Assembly (NCBI RefSeq): GCF_001423525.1
Contig: NZ_LMOI01000024.1
Coordinates: forward strand, 1-64,000
Direction of reading: 5' to 3'
Length of the DNA: 64,000 bases
Origin: Arthrobacter sp. Leaf137
GTDB taxonomy: Bacteria > Actinomycetota > Actinomycetes > Actinomycetales > Micrococcaceae
Each line of letters starts with the position of its first letter. Positions within the stretch are counted from its first letter, which is position 1. A model generated the notes under the pieces. That model searched no databases. It was not told the DNA's origin and saw nothing but the letters and a program-made list of their open reading frames with translations. Below, one piece after another: positions 7,928-16,362 of the stretch. The position numbers and the translations under genes were made by a program.

Positions 7928-7971
7928 CTCCGGTTTCGACTTGGCGGTACCGAAGGGGCAAACTTGTAACC

Positions 7972-8673
7972 ATGAGCCACACTTCTGCCGAATCTGTCAC
8001 TAAAACCGAAGAATCAGCCGAGCAGTTCTTCACCCTCTGGACGGTCTTTAAGCGGTCAGGGCAGGTTGCCCGCAGCGCCGATGCTGCAGTTGAGTTCGAA
8101 ACGCTGCTGGAACGGCTCGCCGCCGCCGGTGTCACGCACCGCGGAAGCTACGACGTCTCAGCCATGCGCGCCGACGCCGACGTGATGGTGTGGCTCCACG
8201 GCTCCAAGCCGGAGGCCCTGCAGCAGGCCATCCGCGACATCCGCCGCAGCAACCTTTTCGCGGGCACGGAGATTGTCTGGTCCGCCATGGGCGTCCACCG
8301 CGAAGCAGAGTTCGCCAAGAACCACACCCCGGCCTACTCACGCGGCGTCGCCCCGGCCGAATGGCTGTGTGTCTACCCGTTCGTCCGCTCCTACGAGTGG
8401 TACATCCTGCCCGAGGAGGAACGCGGCGGAATGCTGCGCGAACACGGACTCCTTGGCCGCGAGTTCCCGCAGGTCATTTCCAACACGGTTTCCTCCTTCG
8501 CCCTGGGCGACTGGGAATGGATCCTTGGCCTTGAGGCCCCCGAGCTGGTTGACCTCGTGGACCTTATGCGCCACCTCCGTGCCACCGAAGCGCGGAACCA
8601 TGTCCGTGAAGAGGTCCCGTTCTACACCGGACGCCGGGTCTCCGCCGAGGAAGTAGCCGAGGTACTCGCATGA
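7972..8673 (+). CDS. hemQ: Coproheme decarboxylase (HemQ/ChdC, chlorite dismutase family)
   Basis: Final enzyme of the coproporphyrin-dependent pathway; it uses peroxide to convert two propionates of Fe-coproporphyrin III to vinyls. The 233-residue protein has the family segment VRSYEWYILPEEERGGMLRE, which includes the tyrosine of the active site, and RNHVREEVPFYTGRR near the C-terminus, which contains the predicted proximal histidine. The N-terminus is polar. The ATG at 7972 lies 13 bases after AAGGGG, rather far. The gene overlaps hemH by 4 bp (ATGA), so the two are translationally coupled. Confidence 0.95.
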   Translation: MSHTSAESVTKTEESAEQFFTLWTVFKRSGQVARSADAAVEFETLLERLAAAGVTHRGSYDVSAMRADADVMVWLHGSKPEALQQAIRDIRRSNLFAGTEIVWSAMGVHREAEFAKNHTPAYSRGVAPAEWLCVYPFVRSYEWYILPEEERGGMLREHGLLGREFPQVISNTVSSFALGDWEWILGLEAPELVDLVDLMRHLRATEARNHVREEVPFYTGRRVSAEEVAEVLA

Positions 8674-9935
8674 GCCCGCTCGACCCCCAGACCGCCGCCG
8701 CCAATCCCGTCACCGAGGCCGGCCGCATGGCTCCCAAGAATTACGACGCCGTCCTCCTCGCCTCCTTCGGCGGGCCCGAGGGCCAGGACGACGTCATCCC
8801 GTTCCTCCGCAACGTCACCCGCGGCCGCGGGATCCCCGACGAACGGCTCGAGGAAGTTTCGCACCACTACCGTGCCAACGGCGGCATCAGCCCCATTAAC
8901 CAGCAGAACCGCGAGCTGAAGGCCGCACTCGAGGCTGAACTCGGTGCCCGCGGCATCGAACTGCCTGTGTTGTGGGGCAACCGCAACTGGGCGCCGTACA
9001 TCCCGGAGACGCTGCAGGACGCGTACGACGCCGGGCACCGCCGCCTGCTGATGGTCACCACCAGTGCCTACTCCTGTTATTCCAGCTGCCGCCAGTACCG
9101 CGAGGACATCGGCATGGCCCTGACGGACACCGGCCTGGACGGCCGCCTCGAAGTGGATAAGGTCCGCCAGTACTTCGACCACCCCGGTTTTGTTGAGCCT
9201 TTCATTGAGGGCACCGCCGCGGGCCTCGCCGAGGTCCGCGCCAAGCTGGCCGATGCAGGTACCCCCGACGCTCCGGTCCAGATCCTGTTCGCCACCCACT
9301 CCATCCCCACCCGGGACGCCGAGGCCGCCGGCCGGTCGGAGGGCGAACCGCGCGAATTCGAGGAAGGCTCCGCCTACGTGGCGCAGCACCTTGCCACGGC
9401 CGCTGCTGTCATTGAGCGCGTGAAGGAAGAATCCGGACTCACCGCGGACTGGTCGCTGGTGTACCAGTCGCGGTCCGGTGCCCCGCACGTGCCGTGGCTC
9501 GAACCCGACATCAACGACGCCATTGAGGAACTCGCAGGCAAGGGCACCAAGGGAATCGTCATCGTTCCGCTCGGCTTCGTCAGCGACCACATGGAGGTCG
9601 TCTGGGACCTGGACACCGAGGCCCTGGAAACCTGTGCCAACCTTGGGCTGGCGGCTACCCGCGTCCCCACTCCGGGCACGCACCGGAAGTTCGTCAACGG
9701 GCTGGTGGACCTGATCTCCGAACGCACGCTGGCCAACAACATCAGCGACCGCCCGGCGCTGACCGGCCTAGGGCCCTGGTACGACGTGTGCCGGCCCGGC
9801 TGCTGCGCAAACTTCCGTGGCGAGAAACCCACCATCGCAGGAGCGGACACGACCGTCGGTACCGGGCACGACCCGTATCCGGCCGCCGGATCCGACACCG
9901 CGTCGGGCCAAACCGGGGAAGCAGTGCAGCAGTGA
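8670..9935 (+). CDS. hemH: Coproporphyrin III ferrochelatase
   Basis: Inserts ferrous iron into coproporphyrin III (the CpfC role in this pathway). The 421-residue protein opens its core with YDAVLLASFGGPEG and contains the conserved metal-site segment ATHSIPTRD. Actinobacterial ferrochelatases carry a [2Fe-2S] cluster; candidate ligands here are the internal cysteines of SCYSSCRQY (about residue 135) and a C-terminal CRPGCC (about 374-379). Exact ligand assignment needs an alignment. About 40 low-complexity residues follow the cluster. It overlaps hemQ (ATGA) upstream and hemC (GTGA) downstream. Confidence 0.95.
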   Translation: MSPLDPQTAAANPVTEAGRMAPKNYDAVLLASFGGPEGQDDVIPFLRNVTRGRGIPDERLEEVSHHYRANGGISPINQQNRELKAALEAELGARGIELPVLWGNRNWAPYIPETLQDAYDAGHRRLLMVTTSAYSCYSSCRQYREDIGMALTDTGLDGRLEVDKVRQYFDHPGFVEPFIEGTAAGLAEVRAKLADAGTPDAPVQILFATHSIPTRDAEAAGRSEGEPREFEEGSAYVAQHLATAAAVIERVKEESGLTADWSLVYQSRSGAPHVPWLEPDINDAIEELAGKGTKGIVIVPLGFVSDHMEVVWDLDTEALETCANLGLAATRVPTPGTHRKFVNGLVDLISERTLANNISDRPALTGLGPWYDVCRPGCCANFRGEKPTIAGADTTVGTGHDPYPAAGSDTASGQTGEAVQQ

Positions 9936-10930
9936 CAGTCCGCATCGGTACCCGGGCCAGCAAGCTTGCCCTGACCCAGACGCAGCAGACCGCGGACCAG
10001 CTCGCCGCCGTCGGAGGCTTCCCCGTGGAGCTCGTCCACATCCGCACCGACGGCGACGTCCTCACCGGACCGCTCTCGCAGATGGGCGGCACGGGCGTAT
10101 TCGTGGCCGCTTTGCGCGACGCCCTGCTGCGCGACGAATGCGACGTCGCCGTGCACTCCCTGAAGGACCTGCCCACGGGAGCCGCAGTGGGCCTGAGCCT
10201 TGCGGCGACGCCCAAACGCGTGGATGTCCGCGACGTGCTGTGTGCCAGGGACGGACTCAAGCTTGCCGACCTTCCCGCGGGCGCCAAGGTGGGGACGGGT
10301 TCGCCGCGGCGCGCAGCCCAGTTGCGGGCCGCGCGCGCCGACCTGGAGATAGTGGATATCCGCGGCAACGTGGATACCCGACTGGGCCGGGTACCCGGAC
10401 TGCCCGGCAACACCACCGCCGAGGTGGTTCCCGGGAAGTCCTGCGATCTCGATGCCGTGGTGTTGGCCGCAGCGGGACTGGAGCGCATCGGCCGGCTGGA
10501 CGCCGTCAGCGAATACCTTGAACCCGATGTGATGCTCCCGGCCGCTGGCCAGGGGTCGCTCGCCATCGAGTGCCGGACCGCCGACGCGCCGCACAAACCC
10601 GGATCAACAGAGGGATCCCAGGAAGTGCTGGCGCAGGCCCTTGCCGCCCTCGACGACCCCGACACCCGGCTGGCCGTCACCGCGGAACGTGCCCTGCTGG
10701 CCAGGCTCGAAGCCGGCTGCGCCGCTCCCGTCGGTGCCTACGCGTACCGCAAGGGCAGCATGCTCCACCTGGAAGCCGTGGTGTGTGCCGTGGACGGGAA
10801 AGCTTCCGTCCGGGACAAACGCGCCACGGACGGGCTTACCGACGTGGGCGCGACGCTGTTGGGCATTGAACTGGCCGAAGTCCTCCTTGCCGGCGGGGCC
10901 GCCGACATTGCCGACCTCCAGGCCTCCTGA
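9932..10930 (+). CDS. hemC: Hydroxymethylbilane synthase (porphobilinogen deaminase)
   Basis: Polymerises four porphobilinogen units into hydroxymethylbilane. The 332-residue protein starts VTVRIGTRASKLALTQT; the GTG at 9932 overlaps the hemH stop as GTGA and gives the family N-terminus, whereas the open frame extends back to 9788. Conserved segments include HSLKDLPTG, GTGSPRRAAQL, DIRGNVDTRL and the dipyrromethane-cofactor cysteine in RLEAGCAAPVGAYA. hemD follows after 7 bp. Confidence 0.95.
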   Translation: MTVRIGTRASKLALTQTQQTADQLAAVGGFPVELVHIRTDGDVLTGPLSQMGGTGVFVAALRDALLRDECDVAVHSLKDLPTGAAVGLSLAATPKRVDVRDVLCARDGLKLADLPAGAKVGTGSPRRAAQLRAARADLEIVDIRGNVDTRLGRVPGLPGNTTAEVVPGKSCDLDAVVLAAAGLERIGRLDAVSEYLEPDVMLPAAGQGSLAIECRTADAPHKPGSTEGSQEVLAQALAALDDPDTRLAVTAERALLARLEAGCAAPVGAYAYRKGSMLHLEAVVCAVDGKASVRDKRATDGLTDVGATLLGIELAEVLLAGGAADIADLQAS

Positions 10931-10937
10931 CCCGGCG

Positions 10938-11804
10938 ATGACGATGCCTTCCAGCGCACCCGGCCAGCACGGACCGCTCAGCGGAACCCGCGTCCTGGTA
11001 ACCCGCAGCCCGGAACGGTCGGCGGCGCTTGTCCAGGCGCTGGCCCGGGCAGGAGCCACGCCCGTCCTGCTGCCGCTGATCGACTTTGAACGCGCGCCTG
11101 ACCAGCATGCCCTGGACGTAGCCTGCGACGCACTGGCCGCCGGTGCCTTCGACTGGCTGGTGGTCAGCAGCGCCACCACCGTCCACGTCCTGATGGAAAA
11201 GGCAGCGGAACGCGGACTGGAACTGGGCCGCCTGGTCCCTCAGGCCACGAGGATCGGGGCGATCGGACCCGCCACCCGCAGGATCCTGGAATCCCAGGGC
11301 CTGGCAGTGGAACTGACGCCGGCCGGGGAACAGTCGGCCGCGGGCTTCCTGGAAGCCTGGACCGGGCGCGGCAGGGTCCTGCTGCCCCAGGCCGACATTG
11401 CCGCCGCCACACTGGCTGACGGACTGGCCCACCGCGGCAGTGACGTCACAGCGGTAACGGCCTACCGCACGGTCGACTTCCCGGCGGCAGCGGAACGCAG
11501 GCTCGCCGTGCAGCCGGAAGACGCCGGCGCCGGCCAGGCGACGGCGTCGTACACGCTGCTCACACCCGAAGCCGCAGCGGCTGAAATCGACGGCGGACAA
11601 ATCTCCGCGGTGGTGGCCGCATCCCCGAGCGCCGTGCGCCGCCTTGCCGCCCTGTCACCGTTGGCCGTCTGCCGGCTCGTGGCCATCGGACGTTCGACGG
11701 CGGAACAGGCGGCCGCGCTGGACCTGCCCGTGGCCGCGGTGGCGGAGGAGCCCACGCCGGAGGGGCTGGTGGCCGCCGTCGTGAAAGCCCTCACCCCACC
11801 CTGA
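10938..11804 (+). CDS. hemD: Uroporphyrinogen-III synthase
   Basis: Cyclises hydroxymethylbilane to uroporphyrinogen III with inversion of ring D. The 288-residue product starts MTMPSSAPGQHG and has the typical poorly conserved two-lobe pattern: GTRVLVTRSPERSAALVQAL, FDWLVVSSATTVHVL, ATRIGAIGPATRRIL and LVAIGRSTAEQAAAL. The ATG at 10938 follows the hemC stop closely; an ATG at 10944 is an alternative. The assignment relies on these motifs and on its place between hemC and hemB. Confidence 0.9.
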   Translation: MTMPSSAPGQHGPLSGTRVLVTRSPERSAALVQALARAGATPVLLPLIDFERAPDQHALDVACDALAAGAFDWLVVSSATTVHVLMEKAAERGLELGRLVPQATRIGAIGPATRRILESQGLAVELTPAGEQSAAGFLEAWTGRGRVLLPQADIAAATLADGLAHRGSDVTAVTAYRTVDFPAAAERRLAVQPEDAGAGQATASYTLLTPEAAAAEIDGGQISAVVAASPSAVRRLAALSPLAVCRLVAIGRSTAEQAAALDLPVAAVAEEPTPEGLVAAVVKALTPP

Positions 11805-11860
11805 CCGGGCAGACCACCCGCCGCAGCAGCACCCACGCAACAACCTGAAGGACATCATCC

Positions 11861-12844
11861 ATGACTTTCCCCAGCCAACGCCCCCGCCGCCTGCGCACCA
11901 CCCCCGCCATGCGCCGGCTCACCGCCGAAACCCGGCTGGCCCCCGCCGAACTCATCCTTCCTGCCTTCATCCGCGAAGGGCTCACCGAACCCAACCCCAT
12001 TACGTCCATGCCAGGCGTGGTGCAGCACACCACCGACTCCCTTAAGCGGGCTGCAGCCGAGGCGGTTGAACTTGGCCTGGGCGGCATCATGCTCTTCGGC
12101 ATCCCGGAAACCCGCGACGCCGAAGGGACGGCTTCCCTCAACCCGGAGGGTGTCCTGAACAAGGCCATCAGCGACGTCCGTGCCGAAGTGGGCGATGACC
12201 TGGTCATCATGAGCGACGTCTGCCTGGATGAATTCACCGACCACGGACACTGCGGAGTGCTCGACGCCGACGGGTACGTCGACAACGACCGCACCGTGGA
12301 AATCTACGCCAGGATGGCCGTTGCCCAGGCCGAGGCCGGCGCCCACATGCTGGGGCCATCCGGCATGATGGACGGCCAGATCGCCGCCATCCGGGCAGCC
12401 CTCGACGACGCCGGCCACGCAAACACCTCGGTGATCGCCTACTCGGCGAAATACGCTTCGGCGTTCTACGGGCCGTTCCGGGAAGCTGTGGATTCACAGC
12501 TCAAGGGCGACCGGCGGACCTACCAGATGGACGCCGGCAACCGCACCGAGGCACTGCGTGAGGTGGAACTGGACCTCGCGGAAGGCGCGGACATCGTCAT
12601 GGTCAAGCCGGCCATGAGCTACCTGGACATTGTGGCTGACGTCGCCGCCATGAGCCCCGTGCCGGTGGCGGCCTACCAGATCTCAGGCGAGTACGCGATG
12701 ATCGAAGCCGCTGCCGCCAACGGCTGGATCGACCGCAAGGCAGCCATTGCCGAGTCCGTCCTCGGCATCCGCCGGGCGGGCGCCCACATGGTGCTGACCT
12801 ACTGGGCCGCCGAGCTCGCCGGCTGGCTGAAGGAAGCCCGGTGA
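11861..12844 (+). CDS. hemB: Porphobilinogen synthase (delta-aminolevulinic acid dehydratase)
   Basis: Condenses two 5-aminolevulinate molecules to porphobilinogen. The 327-residue protein has both Schiff-base lysine regions (AYSAKYASAFYGPFR and MVKPAMSYLD). The metal-switch region reads DVCLDEFTDHGHCG: two of the three cysteines of the zinc-type enzyme are present, and the middle one is aspartate. GAAGGA lies upstream of the ATG at 11861. A 56-bp gap separates it from hemD, and the downstream flavin oxidoreductase overlaps it by GTGA. Confidence 0.95.
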   Translation: MTFPSQRPRRLRTTPAMRRLTAETRLAPAELILPAFIREGLTEPNPITSMPGVVQHTTDSLKRAAAEAVELGLGGIMLFGIPETRDAEGTASLNPEGVLNKAISDVRAEVGDDLVIMSDVCLDEFTDHGHCGVLDADGYVDNDRTVEIYARMAVAQAEAGAHMLGPSGMMDGQIAAIRAALDDAGHANTSVIAYSAKYASAFYGPFREAVDSQLKGDRRTYQMDAGNRTEALREVELDLAEGADIVMVKPAMSYLDIVADVAAMSPVPVAAYQISGEYAMIEAAAANGWIDRKAAIAESVLGIRRAGAHMVLTYWAAELAGWLKEAR

Positions 12845-13944
12845 CCGGGACTTCCGGCGAAGGACCTGTCCCGGAATCGCCGGCCGCTTCTCCAACAGCC
12901 CCAGTGGGCGGGAACCGCATCCTCCTGGGCCTGAACACTTTCGGCGATGTCGGCACGAATCCGGACGGCAGCCCCCAACCGCACGCCCACGTCCTGCGCC
13001 AGCTGCTGGAGCAGGCGGAACTTGCCGACGCCGTCGGACTCCATGCCTTTGGTGTGGGGGAGCACCACCGCAAGGACTACGCCGTGTCCGCGCCGGAGGT
13101 TTTCCTGGCCGCAGCCGCGGCGCGCACGTCCCGGATCCGGCTCGGCTCCGCCGTGACCGTGCTGAGCTCGGACGATCCCATCCGGGTGTTCCAGCGATTC
13201 TCCACGGTGGATGCGATCTCGAACGGCCGCGCCGAAGTCATGCTGGGGCGCGGATCCTTCGTGGAATCGTTCCCGCTCTTCGGCCTTGACCTGGCCGACT
13301 ACGAGGTCCTCTTCGAGGAAAAGCTGGAGCTTTTTGACAAGGTGCGGGCGCAGAAACCCGTGCATTGGGAAGGGCGGACCCGTCCCTCACTGCACGGGCT
13401 GAGCGTCTACCCGCCGCTCGAACACCACCTGCTGCCCACGTGGATTGGCGTGGGCGGCACACCCGAATCCGTCCTGCGGTGCGCCCAGTACGGGTACCCG
13501 ATCATCTTCGCCATCATCGGTGGCCAGCCGCGTGCCTTCAGCCCGCTGGCGGACCTCTACCGCGAGGCCATGGGCAAGTACGGACATCCCATGCAGCAGG
13601 TGGCCACGCACTCGCCGGGGCATGTCGCTGCCACGGACGAGCAGGCGCGGGAGGAGTTCTTCCCGCACTGGCTGGCCCTACGCAACCGGCTCGGTGCCGA
13701 ACGCGGCTGGGGTCCGGCAGGTCGCGGCGAGTTTGACGCCCTGTGCGCCCCGGAAGGCGCCCTCTACGTCGGCTCCCCGGACACTGTGGCGCGCAAGATC
13801 GTCCAGCTGAAACGGAACCTGGGCGTGGACCGCTTCGACTTCAAGTACAGCAACGGACCGCTGCCACATGCGGCCATGATGCGCTCCATCGAACTGCTCG
13901 GCACGGCGGTTGCGCCCCGGGTGGCAGAAGCCCTCGCCGGCTGA
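12841..13944 (+). CDS. Luciferase-like (LLM class) flavin-dependent oxidoreductase
   Basis: A 367-residue TIM-barrel protein of the bacterial luciferase family, which uses FMN or F420. Visible family features are ILLGLNTFGDVG at the first strand, GLHAFGVGEHHRKDYAVSAP, IRLGSAVTVLSSDDPIRVFQ, RAEVMLGRGSFVESFPLFG and the C-terminal GSPDTVARKIVQ. The substrate cannot be read from sequence. The GTG at 12841 overlaps the hemB stop (GTGA), so it is translationally coupled to hemB, and hemL follows 103 bp later. A role linked to tetrapyrroles is possible only by context; a general monooxygenase is equally likely. Confidence 0.85.
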   Translation: MTGTSGEGPVPESPAASPTAPVGGNRILLGLNTFGDVGTNPDGSPQPHAHVLRQLLEQAELADAVGLHAFGVGEHHRKDYAVSAPEVFLAAAAARTSRIRLGSAVTVLSSDDPIRVFQRFSTVDAISNGRAEVMLGRGSFVESFPLFGLDLADYEVLFEEKLELFDKVRAQKPVHWEGRTRPSLHGLSVYPPLEHHLLPTWIGVGGTPESVLRCAQYGYPIIFAIIGGQPRAFSPLADLYREAMGKYGHPMQQVATHSPGHVAATDEQAREEFFPHWLALRNRLGAERGWGPAGRGEFDALCAPEGALYVGSPDTVARKIVQLKRNLGVDRFDFKYSNGPLPHAAMMRSIELLGTAVAPRVAEALAG

Positions 13945-14047
13945 CCTTTCGCGCCGCCTGCTGACGCCCCGCGACGCCGGCCCCGGCACTGCCGGCGGCT
14001 GACCAGGGCGGCACCCGGAGCGCCGGCAAACTGAGAGAATAGGAACC

Positions 14048-15379
14048 ATGACTTCCAGCACCCCTCGCAACGAGGAACTTTTCGACCGCGCCCGCAAGCT
14101 GATGCCGGGCGGGGTCAACTCGCCGGTCCGGGCCTTCGGGTCGGTCGGCGGAACGCCCCGGTTCATGGTCTCGGCCAAGGGCCCGTACCTGATGGACGCC
14201 GACGGCAACGAATATGTGGACCTGGTGTGCTCATGGGGTCCGGCCCTGCTGGGCCACGCCCATCCGGCCGTGCTTGACGCGGTCCACGCTGCAGTGGACC
14301 GCGGCCTGTCCTTCGGAGCCTCCACTCCGGATGAGGCCAACCTGGCCGAGATCGTCATGGAACGCGTCCCCGCCGTCGAACGGCTCCGCATGGTCTCCAC
14401 CGGCACCGAGGCCACCATGACCGCCGTCCGGCTGGCCCGCGGGTTCACCGGGCGGAACCTCATCATCAAGTTCGCCGGCTGCTACCACGGGCACCTGGAC
14501 GGGCTGCTGGCCGCCGCAGGATCCGGGGTGGCAACCCTCGCCCTGCCCGGTTCGGCCGGTGTCACCGAGGCAACCGCGGCCGAAACCCTGGTCCTGCCCT
14601 ACAACGACCTCGCGGCCGTGAAAGAGGCGTTCGCCACCCACGGGCCCAACATCGCGGCCGTCATCACCGAGGCAGCCCCCGCCAATATGGGCGTGGTCAC
14701 TCCCGGCGAGGGCTTCAACCTGGGCCTCTCCCAGATCACCCGGGAGCATGGCGCGCTGCTCATCGTGGACGAAGTGCTGACCGGCTTCCGCACGGGCTAC
14801 TCCGGCTACTGGGGGCTCACCGGCGGTGCTCCGGACGCAGCAGACCCGTGGACGCCGGACCTGCTCACCTTCGGGAAGGTCATCGGCGGCGGCATGCCGA
14901 CGGCGGCCCTGGGCGGACGTGCCGACGTCATGGACTACCTCGCGCCCACCGGCCCGGTCTACCAGGCCGGGACACTCTCCGGAAACCCCGTAGCGATGGC
15001 AGCCGGCGTGGCCACCCTGACCCACGCGACCCGCGATGTGTACTCCTACATCGACGTGCGGTCACTGGAGCTGTCGTCCGCCCTGTCCACGGCGCTGGAC
15101 GCAGCCGGCGTGGACCACTCCATCCAGTTCGCCGGGAACCTCTTCTCGGTGGCGTTCGGAACCTCGGCCCACGGGGTCCACAACTACGCAGATGCGCAGG
15201 GCCAGGAGGCGTTCCGCTACGCCCCGTTCTTCCACTCGATGCTGGATTCCGGCGTATACCTGCCCCCGTCGGTATTCGAGGCCTGGTTCCTGTCCGCCGC
15301 GCACGACGACGCTGCCATGAACCGGATTTTCGACGCCCTGCCCGCCGCGGCCAGGGCTGCCGCAGCCGCGCAGGGCTAG
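14048..15379 (+). CDS. hemL: Glutamate-1-semialdehyde 2,1-aminomutase
   Basis: PLP enzyme that converts glutamate-1-semialdehyde to 5-aminolevulinate. The 443-residue protein starts with the family pattern LFDRARKLMPGGVNSPVRAF. It contains the cofactor-binding STGTEATMTAVRLARGFTGR, DEVLTGFR and the Schiff-base lysine in LLTFGKVIGGGMPTAALGG. AGGA precedes the ATG at 14048. It is the last gene of the heme cluster and is followed by two hairpins. Confidence 0.95.
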   Translation: MTSSTPRNEELFDRARKLMPGGVNSPVRAFGSVGGTPRFMVSAKGPYLMDADGNEYVDLVCSWGPALLGHAHPAVLDAVHAAVDRGLSFGASTPDEANLAEIVMERVPAVERLRMVSTGTEATMTAVRLARGFTGRNLIIKFAGCYHGHLDGLLAAAGSGVATLALPGSAGVTEATAAETLVLPYNDLAAVKEAFATHGPNIAAVITEAAPANMGVVTPGEGFNLGLSQITREHGALLIVDEVLTGFRTGYSGYWGLTGGAPDAADPWTPDLLTFGKVIGGGMPTAALGGRADVMDYLAPTGPVYQAGTLSGNPVAMAAGVATLTHATRDVYSYIDVRSLELSSALSTALDAAGVDHSIQFAGNLFSVAFGTSAHGVHNYADAQGQEAFRYAPFFHSMLDSGVYLPPSVFEAWFLSAAHDDAAMNRIFDALPAAARAAAAAQG

Positions 15380-15391
15380 TTTCCGCCCGGG

Positions 15392-15446
15392 CCAGTCCCG
15401 TGGGTGGACAGTCCCGCCCTGGCCGGTCCCGCGCAGGCTGGTCCCG
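15392..15446 (+). repeat. Four short direct repeats, period 15-16 bp
   Basis: Copies of (A/G)GTCCCG start at 15394, 15410, 15425 and 15440, each in a similar GC-rich context, between the hemL stop and the terminators. No function is apparent. Confidence 0.5.
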
Positions 15447-15509
15447 CGTCAGGCGAGGTGCCCCCCATTGGCGAGGGCCGGCGTCGTGCGCTTCCCTGAG
15501 CCTTGTTCC

Positions 15510-15538
15510 CAGGACCCTGCCTTGACGGCGGGGTCCTG
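15510..15538 (+). terminator. Hairpin downstream of hemL
   Basis: CAGGACCCTGCC (15510-15521) pairs with GGCGGGGTCCTG (15527-15538) across a 5-base loop; the single mismatch is a U-G wobble in RNA. It is the first of two hairpins between hemL and the convergent ABC operon. Confidence 0.6.
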
Positions 15539-15571
15539 CGAACAAGCGTCGGACGCACGGCCCAAACCATA

Positions 15572-15612
15572 AAGAAAGATCCCCGGCTGCGGCGCAACCG
15601 GGGATCTTTCTT
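15572..15612. terminator. Bidirectional terminator between hemL and the amino acid ABC operon
   Basis: AAGAAAGATCCCCGG (15572-15586) and CCGGGGATCTTTCTT (15598-15612) form a perfect 15-bp stem with an 11-base loop. Its A/T-rich outer part works as a T-run in either direction. It lies 12 bp from the end of the minus-strand ATPase gene. Confidence 0.9.
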
Positions 15613-15624
15613 GTGTAGCTGAGG

Positions 15625-16362
15625 CTAGAGGACGTCCGAGAGGAAGCCCCTCAGCCGGTCCGTGGCGGGAGACGTGAAGATCTGCTCCGGCGGGCCGGAC
15701 TCCACCACCACGCCGGCGTCCATGAATGTCACGGTGTCCGACACGTTCCGGGAGAAGCCCATCTCGTGCGTCACCACCACCATGGTCATGCCACCCTTGG
15801 CCAGGTCTGTCATCAGCGCGAGGACACCCTTGACCAGCTCGGGGTCCAAAGCTGATGTGGCCTCGTCGAAGAACATGACTTCGGGCTTCATGGCCAGCGC
15901 CCGGGCGATCGCGACGCGCTGCTGCTGGCCGCCGGAAAGGTTGGCCGGCCGGACATCCGCTTTGTGCTTCAATCCCACCAGGTCCAGCTGCTCCAGGGCC
16001 TCGGCACGCGCCTGGTCCTTGGGCAGCTTCCGCAGCTTGCGCAGGGCCAGCGTCACGTTCTCCGCCACCGTCTTGTGCGGGAAGAGGTTGAACTGCTGGA
16101 ACACCATGCCGATCCGCTGGCGCAGCTCGTCCGGGTTGTCCTTCAGGACCGAGCGGCCATCCAGCAGGATGTCGCCCTGGTCCGGTTCGATCAACCGGTT
16201 CATGACCCGCAGCAGGGTGGACTTGCCCGAACCCGATGGGCCGATCACCGAAGCGGTGGTGCCCTTCTCGACGTGCAGGTCGATGCCGCGCAGGACGTGG
16301 TTGTGTCCGAACGAAAGGTGAAGGTTCTTGCCGGTCAGGGTTCCGGAAGCGAATTCCGTCAT
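15625..16362 (-). CDS. Polar amino acid ABC transporter, ATP-binding protein
   Basis: A 245-residue GlnQ/HisP-type ATPase. The Walker A GPSGSGKST is at about residues 41-49, the Q-loop is in GMVFQQFNLFPH, the ABC signature is LSGGQQQRVAIARAL, Walker B is VMFFDEATSALDPE, and the switch histidine is in VVVTHEMGF. It overlaps the permease gene by 4 bp (ATGA) and is the last gene of the operon (binding protein, permease, ATPase), ending at a strong terminator. Confidence 0.92.
   Translation of the reverse strand: MTEFASGTLTGKNLHLSFGHNHVLRGIDLHVEKGTTASVIGPSGSGKSTLLRVMNRLIEPDQGDILLDGRSVLKDNPDELRQRIGMVFQQFNLFPHKTVAENVTLALRKLRKLPKDQARAEALEQLDLVGLKHKADVRPANLSGGQQQRVAIARALAMKPEVMFFDEATSALDPELVKGVLALMTDLAKGGMTMVVVTHEMGFSRNVSDTVTFMDAGVVVESGPPEQIFTSPATDRLRGFLSDVL

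Noticed and set aside
9788..9931. In-frame N-terminal extension of hemC inside the end of hemH
   Set aside because: It encodes an Arg/His-rich sequence typical of an out-of-frame shadow, while the GTG at 9932 gives the conserved N-terminus and a GTGA overlap.
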